A DNA stretch of 8,036 nt from an uncultured Phascolarctobacterium sp. (lineage in GTDB: Bacteria; Bacillota; Negativicutes; Acidaminococcales; Acidaminococcaceae). Position 1 is the first letter of the stretch. The number at the start of each line of letters is the position of its first letter. A program made the translations under genes and the position numbers. The stretch is taken from positions 1 to 8,036 of the forward strand of contig URVO01000057.1 in NCBI GenBank assembly GCA_900551335.1, given 5' to 3'. The notes below the pieces were generated by a model that was not told the origin of the DNA, ran no database searches, and saw only the letters and a program-made list of their open reading frames with translations. Positions 5,001 to 8,036 of this stretch are shown here, piece by piece.

Positions 5001-5681
5001 TTAATTTCTCTCCGGATGATAGCCGGGCAATGCGGCTGCCGATGTTTGCAGCCCTAAACCATACTTGCGCAGCGGTTCAATGTTGCTTGCCACAGCACGT
5101 TTATAGGTTTCATTTTTCGCAATGTCACTGGCCATATCCAGCCAGCCCGCGTCAACATTATGGCCATAACGCTCCAGAGCAGTTATGCGGTGATGAATCT
5201 CATCACCCAGCTCCTCATAACGGCACATATCAGGCTCAACCCAGCCAATGCCAGTCTCCTTGGCATGAGTACGCCATTTATCCATATTTTCATATTCCGC
5301 TACGAGGCGCGCGTTCGTCATCACATAAATGTTGGTACGGTTATCAAACCAATCCGGGCGCTCCTCAAACGCATCAGGAGGCAGCGGGTCCAGCTCGCCA
5401 TAAAAAGCAGTCGGCACAGAACCATCAACCTTAGTTCGGGTAATTTTAACGCCCTGCTTTGCCGCAGCTGCATCTGCACGCTCTTCTTTAGTCATGCCTT
5501 GTTCGCTCTTCTTTTTAGCAGCACTGCTATCCGTCTTCTTACTACCGGAATGCATTACACTGTCCACGGCCTTATTGGCAATCTTATTAGCGATGCCACC
5601 CAAATTAAAGCCTGCCTCTGCCTGCAGCGTAAAGCTCAGCAGCATTACTACGCTTGCACTCAAAGCTAAAATTTTTTTCAT
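5001..5681 (-). CDS. Exported protein of unknown function, 226 residues
   Basis: I do not recognise the family. The N-terminus is a clear Sec signal peptide: MKK, a hydrophobic core LALSASVVMLLSFTL (5-19) and a predicted signal peptidase I cut after AEA (21-23). The mature start GFNLGGIANKIANKAVD is a short amphipathic stretch. It is followed by a polar Lys/Ser/Ala/Glu-rich linker (about 46-78) and a compact C-terminal part (about 80-226) rich in Trp, Tyr, His and acidic residues. There is a single Cys (153), and no further membrane segment or lipobox. It is expected in the periplasm or outside the cell. The ATG has AAGGAGG seven bases upstream and an extended -10 promoter about 40 bases upstream. 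It stands alone between the valS terminator and the toxin-antitoxin locus, so context gives no function. Confidence 0.88.
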   Translation of the reverse strand: MKKILALSASVVMLLSFTLQAEAGFNLGGIANKIANKAVDSVMHSGSKKTDSSAAKKKSEQGMTKEERADAAAAKQGVKITRTKVDGSVPTAFYGELDPLPPDAFEERPDWFDNRTNIYVMTNARLVAEYENMDKWRTHAKETGIGWVEPDMCRYEELGDEIHHRITALERYGHNVDAGWLDMASDIAKNETYKRAVASNIEPLRKYGLGLQTSAAALPGYHPERN

Positions 5682-5718
5682 ATCTACGCCTCCTTACGCA
5701 TATAAGCTTTCTAAATAT

Positions 5719-5727
5719 ATTATAGCA
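5719..5727 (-). promoter_or_regulatory. Extended -10 promoter of the exported-protein gene
   Basis: Minus-strand TGC followed by TATAAT (5727-5719), with the start expected near 5712 and a leader of about 30 bases to the ATG at 5681. The -35 region is only a T-rich stretch that overlaps the U-tract of the valS terminator, so the promoter depends on the extended -10. Confidence 0.6.
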
Positions 5728-5740
5728 CAGCATTTCTGCA

Positions 5741-5776
5741 AAGAAAAAGAACTACCGCAAATTTTACGGTAGTTCT
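5741..5776 (-). terminator. Rho-independent terminator of valS
   Basis: On the minus strand AGAACTACCG (5776-5767), a nine-base loop and CGGTAGTTCT (5757-5748) form a perfect ten-pair stem followed by TTTTCTT (5747-5741). It lies 43 bases after the valS stop codon. No U-run follows in the plus direction. It separates valS from the exported-protein gene, so the two are not one operon. Confidence 0.88.
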
Positions 5777-5818
5777 CCAAAACTGTCTAGAAAGTAACAG
5801 AAGTAGCTTCAGTCAGTC

Positions 5819-8035
5819 TTATAAGGTTTTCAGATATTCCAGGCGCTCATTGATAGCAGCCTTTTTGCCGTTCAACTCTTCGGCCTTAGCCTTTTCCTTT
5901 TCGATAACAGCCTCAGGTGCTTTAGCGAGGAAGCCTGCATTGCCCAGCTTGCCCTCTACGCGGCTCAGCTCTTTGTCGATAGCTGCCAGCTCCTTGTTAA
6001 GGCGGGCATTTTCCTTCTCGACATCAATCAAGCCTGCCAGCGGCAGATAAACCTCGATACCAGCTACAACTGCAGCCATAGCGTTCTCCGGTTTAGCAGC
6101 GTTGTCGTCCAGCACGGTCAGCTCGCTGATAGCACCCATCAGGTGAATATAATCAGCATTAGCCTCAATACCAGCCTTCAAATCAGCAGCAGCCAGCATG
6201 ATTGCCGGAACCTTCTTTCCGGGCGGTACGTTTACTTCAGCACGCATGTTACGGATAGACTTGATGCTTTCCATAATTGCACCCATCAGGCGTTCTGCCT
6301 CATCGTCCATAAGAGCCTCGTCAGCCTCAGGCCACTTGGAAATCATGATGCTTTCTGCTTCATGCGGCAGGCATTGATAAATTTCCTCGGTGATGAACGG
6401 CATGTACGGATGCAGCAGCTGCATAGCGCTGGTCAGCACGGTTGCCAGAACATGCTGTGCGGTTGCACGCTCTTCAGCATTTTCTTTATTATACAGACGC
6501 GGTTTAGCCAGCTCGATATACCAGTCGCAAACCTCGCCCCAGATGAAGTCGTAAATCATGCGTCCAGCTTCGCCCAGCTCGAATTTCTCCAGCATTTCGG
6601 TAACGCTCTTGGAGGTATGCTGCAGACGGGACAGAATCCATTTATCTGCCAGAGTGTACGGTGCCAGCTTAGCATTGGCATCATAGCCCTCCATGTTCAT
6701 CAGCGCAAAGCGGGAAGCGTTCCAGATTTTGTTGGCAAAGTTACGAATTGCCTCTACACGCTCCCAGTAGAAGCGCATATCGTTGCCCGGGGTGTTGCCG
6801 GTGATCAGCATAAAGCGCAGGGTATCAGCGCCATATTGGTCAATAACCTCCAGCGGATCAATGCCGTTGCCCAGAGATTTGGACATCTTGCGGCCCTGGC
6901 TGTCACGTACCAGACCATGGATAAATACCTTGTCGAACGGAATCTCATGCATAAATTCCATACCCATGATCAGCATACGAGCAACCCAGAAGAAGATAAT
7001 ATCATAACCGGTTACGAGCACGCTCGTCGGATAGAATTGCTTTAAGAGCGGCGTCTTATCCGGCCAGCCCATCGTGGAGAACGGCCACAGAGCGGAGCTG
7101 AACCAGGTGTCCAGTGCGTCCTCGTCCTGATGGATGTGTGCGCTGCCGCATTTCGGGCAGACGGTCAAATCGGTACGGCTGGCGCTCATTTCACCGCAGT
7201 CATCGCAATACCATACAGGGATGCGGTGACCCCACCAGATCTGACGGGAAATACACCAGTCACGGATGTTGTCCATCCAGCCGGTATAGGTCTTAGTGAA
7301 GCGCTCCGGTACGAACTGAGTGCGGCCGTCCTCAACGCAGTCCACGGCAGCCTTAACCAGCGGCTCCATCTTTACGAACCATTGAGTAGAAACCTGAGAT
7401 TCAACAGCATGGCCGCAGCGTTGGCAGTGACCAACAGCATGGGAATGCTCTTCAACCTTAACCAGATAGCCGTCTGCCTTCAGGTCAGCAACAATAGCCT
7501 TGCGGCATTCCTCACGAGTCATGCCCTCGTACTTGCCGGCTTCCTTCGTCATAATGCCGTCCATGCCGATAACAACGATGCTCGGCAGGTTGTGGCGGAT
7601 ACCCATCTCATAGTCGTTAGGATCATGGGACGGAGTAATTTTTACAGCGCCGGTACCAAATTTGGTATCAACATAGCTATCTGCGATGATAGGAATAACT
7701 CTATCGGTAGTCGGCAGACGCAGAGTTTTGCCAACCAGATCGCCATAGCGCGGATCCTCAGGGTTAACTGCTACAGCAGTATCGCCGGGCAGAGTTTCCG
7801 GTCGAGTGGTAGCAATCATCAGGCTACGGCCCTCCTCTTCAACTACAGGATAGTTGATGTACCAAAGATGCCCCGGATCATCCTTATGCTCAACCTCAAT
7901 ATCGCTCAGCGCAGTGTTGCAGTTTACGCACCAGTTGGTGATACGGGTGCCTTTATAAATCAGGCCCTTTTCGAACAGGGTGCAGAATACCTCGCGAACA
8001 GCCTTAGAGCAGCCCTCGTCCATCGTGAAGCGCTT
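5819..8035 (-). CDS. valS: Valyl-tRNA synthetase, C-terminal 738 residues (5' end outside the window)
   Basis: ValRS charges tRNA-Val with valine in the cytoplasm and hydrolyses mischarged threonine in its CP1 editing domain. The frame is open to the right edge (residues KRFT precede the first internal Met at 8023), so the internal Met is not the start; the HIGH motif lies outside. Numbering from that Met, the editing domain shows TTRPETLPGDTAVAVNP (72-88) and GTGAVKITPSHDPNDYEMG (123-141). Then come STQWFVKME (212-220), CISRQIWWGHRIPVWYC (257-273), paired Cys (CDDC, CPKC), DTWFSSALWPFSTMGWP (305-321) and KMSKS (379-383). The anticodon-binding domain follows, and the C-terminus is the Lys/Glu-rich coiled coil (from about LIDVEKENARLNKEL) that is diagnostic of ValRS against IleRS and LeuRS. 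A strong terminator follows directly, so the frequent valS-folC linkage is absent here. Confidence 0.98.
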   Translation of the reverse strand, partial: KRFTMDEGCSKAVREVFCTLFEKGLIYKGTRITNWCVNCNTALSDIEVEHKDDPGHLWYINYPVVEEEGRSLMIATTRPETLPGDTAVAVNPEDPRYGDLVGKTLRLPTTDRVIPIIADSYVDTKFGTGAVKITPSHDPNDYEMGIRHNLPSIVVIGMDGIMTKEAGKYEGMTREECRKAIVADLKADGYLVKVEEHSHAVGHCQRCGHAVESQVSTQWFVKMEPLVKAAVDCVEDGRTQFVPERFTKTYTGWMDNIRDWCISRQIWWGHRIPVWYCDDCGEMSASRTDLTVCPKCGSAHIHQDEDALDTWFSSALWPFSTMGWPDKTPLLKQFYPTSVLVTGYDIIFFWVARMLIMGMEFMHEIPFDKVFIHGLVRDSQGRKMSKSLGNGIDPLEVIDQYGADTLRFMLITGNTPGNDMRFYWERVEAIRNFANKIWNASRFALMNMEGYDANAKLAPYTLADKWILSRLQHTSKSVTEMLEKFELGEAGRMIYDFIWGEVCDWYIELAKPRLYNKENAEERATAQHVLATVLTSAMQLLHPYMPFITEEIYQCLPHEAESIMISKWPEADEALMDDEAERLMGAIMESIKSIRNMRAEVNVPPGKKVPAIMLAAADLKAGIEANADYIHLMGAISELTVLDDNAAKPENAMAAVVAGIEVYLPLAGLIDVEKENARLNKELAAIDKELSRVEGKLGNAGFLAKAPEAVIEKEKAKAEELNGKKAAINERLEYLKTL

Positions 8036-8036
8036 A

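Noticed and set aside
5030..5772. Plus-strand frames opposite the exported-protein gene
   Set aside because: The minus-strand frame has a strong ribosome site, a promoter and a convincing signal peptide; the opposite frames have Cys/His-rich composition typical of non-coding readings.

Overview
The window reads almost entirely on the minus strand and looks like a chromosomal segment of a Bacillota-type bacterium. Strong AGGAGG-like ribosome sites, the obgE-proB-proA order and a Sec-secreted protein suggest a Negativicutes relative (for example near Phascolarctobacterium or Acidaminococcus). The lineage is an inference from style and gene order; no phylogenetic marker was compared.

Layout from high to low coordinates, following minus-strand transcription. 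(1) 8035-5819 is valS, truncated by the window edge, followed by a strong terminator at 5741-5776. (2) 5681-5001 encodes an unrecognised exported protein with its own extended -10 promoter. (3) 5000-4498 has no long gene but is dense with small elements. A 29-residue holin-like/Fst-like toxin gene (4698-4787, plus strand) has its own promoter and a leader able to hide the ribosome site. A convergent antisense RNA of about 95 nt has a near-consensus promoter at 4906-4878. The two share a bidirectional terminator at 4777-4822. The antisense RNA also carries the complement of a sequence repeated in the toxin mRNA leader. This is the architecture of the par/Fst type I toxin-antitoxin loci. (4) 4497-2701 is a complete IS200/IS605-group insertion sequence of the IS608 type: tnpA (Y1 HUH transposase), tnpB (RNA-guided nuclease with its catalytic residues present), a probable omega-RNA over the tnpB 3' end, and both hairpin ends. 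Cleavage sites (TTAC and TCAA) and guide tetranucleotides (AAAG and GAAT) can be read directly, so the boundaries can be placed at single-base level. (5) 2621-1 is obgE, proB and the start of proA, closely spaced and probably one transcript: a ribosome-associated GTPase followed by the first two enzymes of proline synthesis.

The parts interact physically. The insertion sequence lies 12 bases upstream of a TATAAT -10 box that precedes obgE, so any -35 box the promoter once had is now about 1.8 kb away at the other end of the element. Expression of obgE, normally an essential gene, together with proB and proA may therefore depend on read-through from the tnpA-tnpB transcript or on a weak hybrid promoter. 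The predicted omega-RNA guide is this same obgE promoter sequence.

The most noteworthy item is the par/Fst-like toxin-antitoxin locus. It consists of a very short ORF and RNA genes, so gene callers easily miss it.
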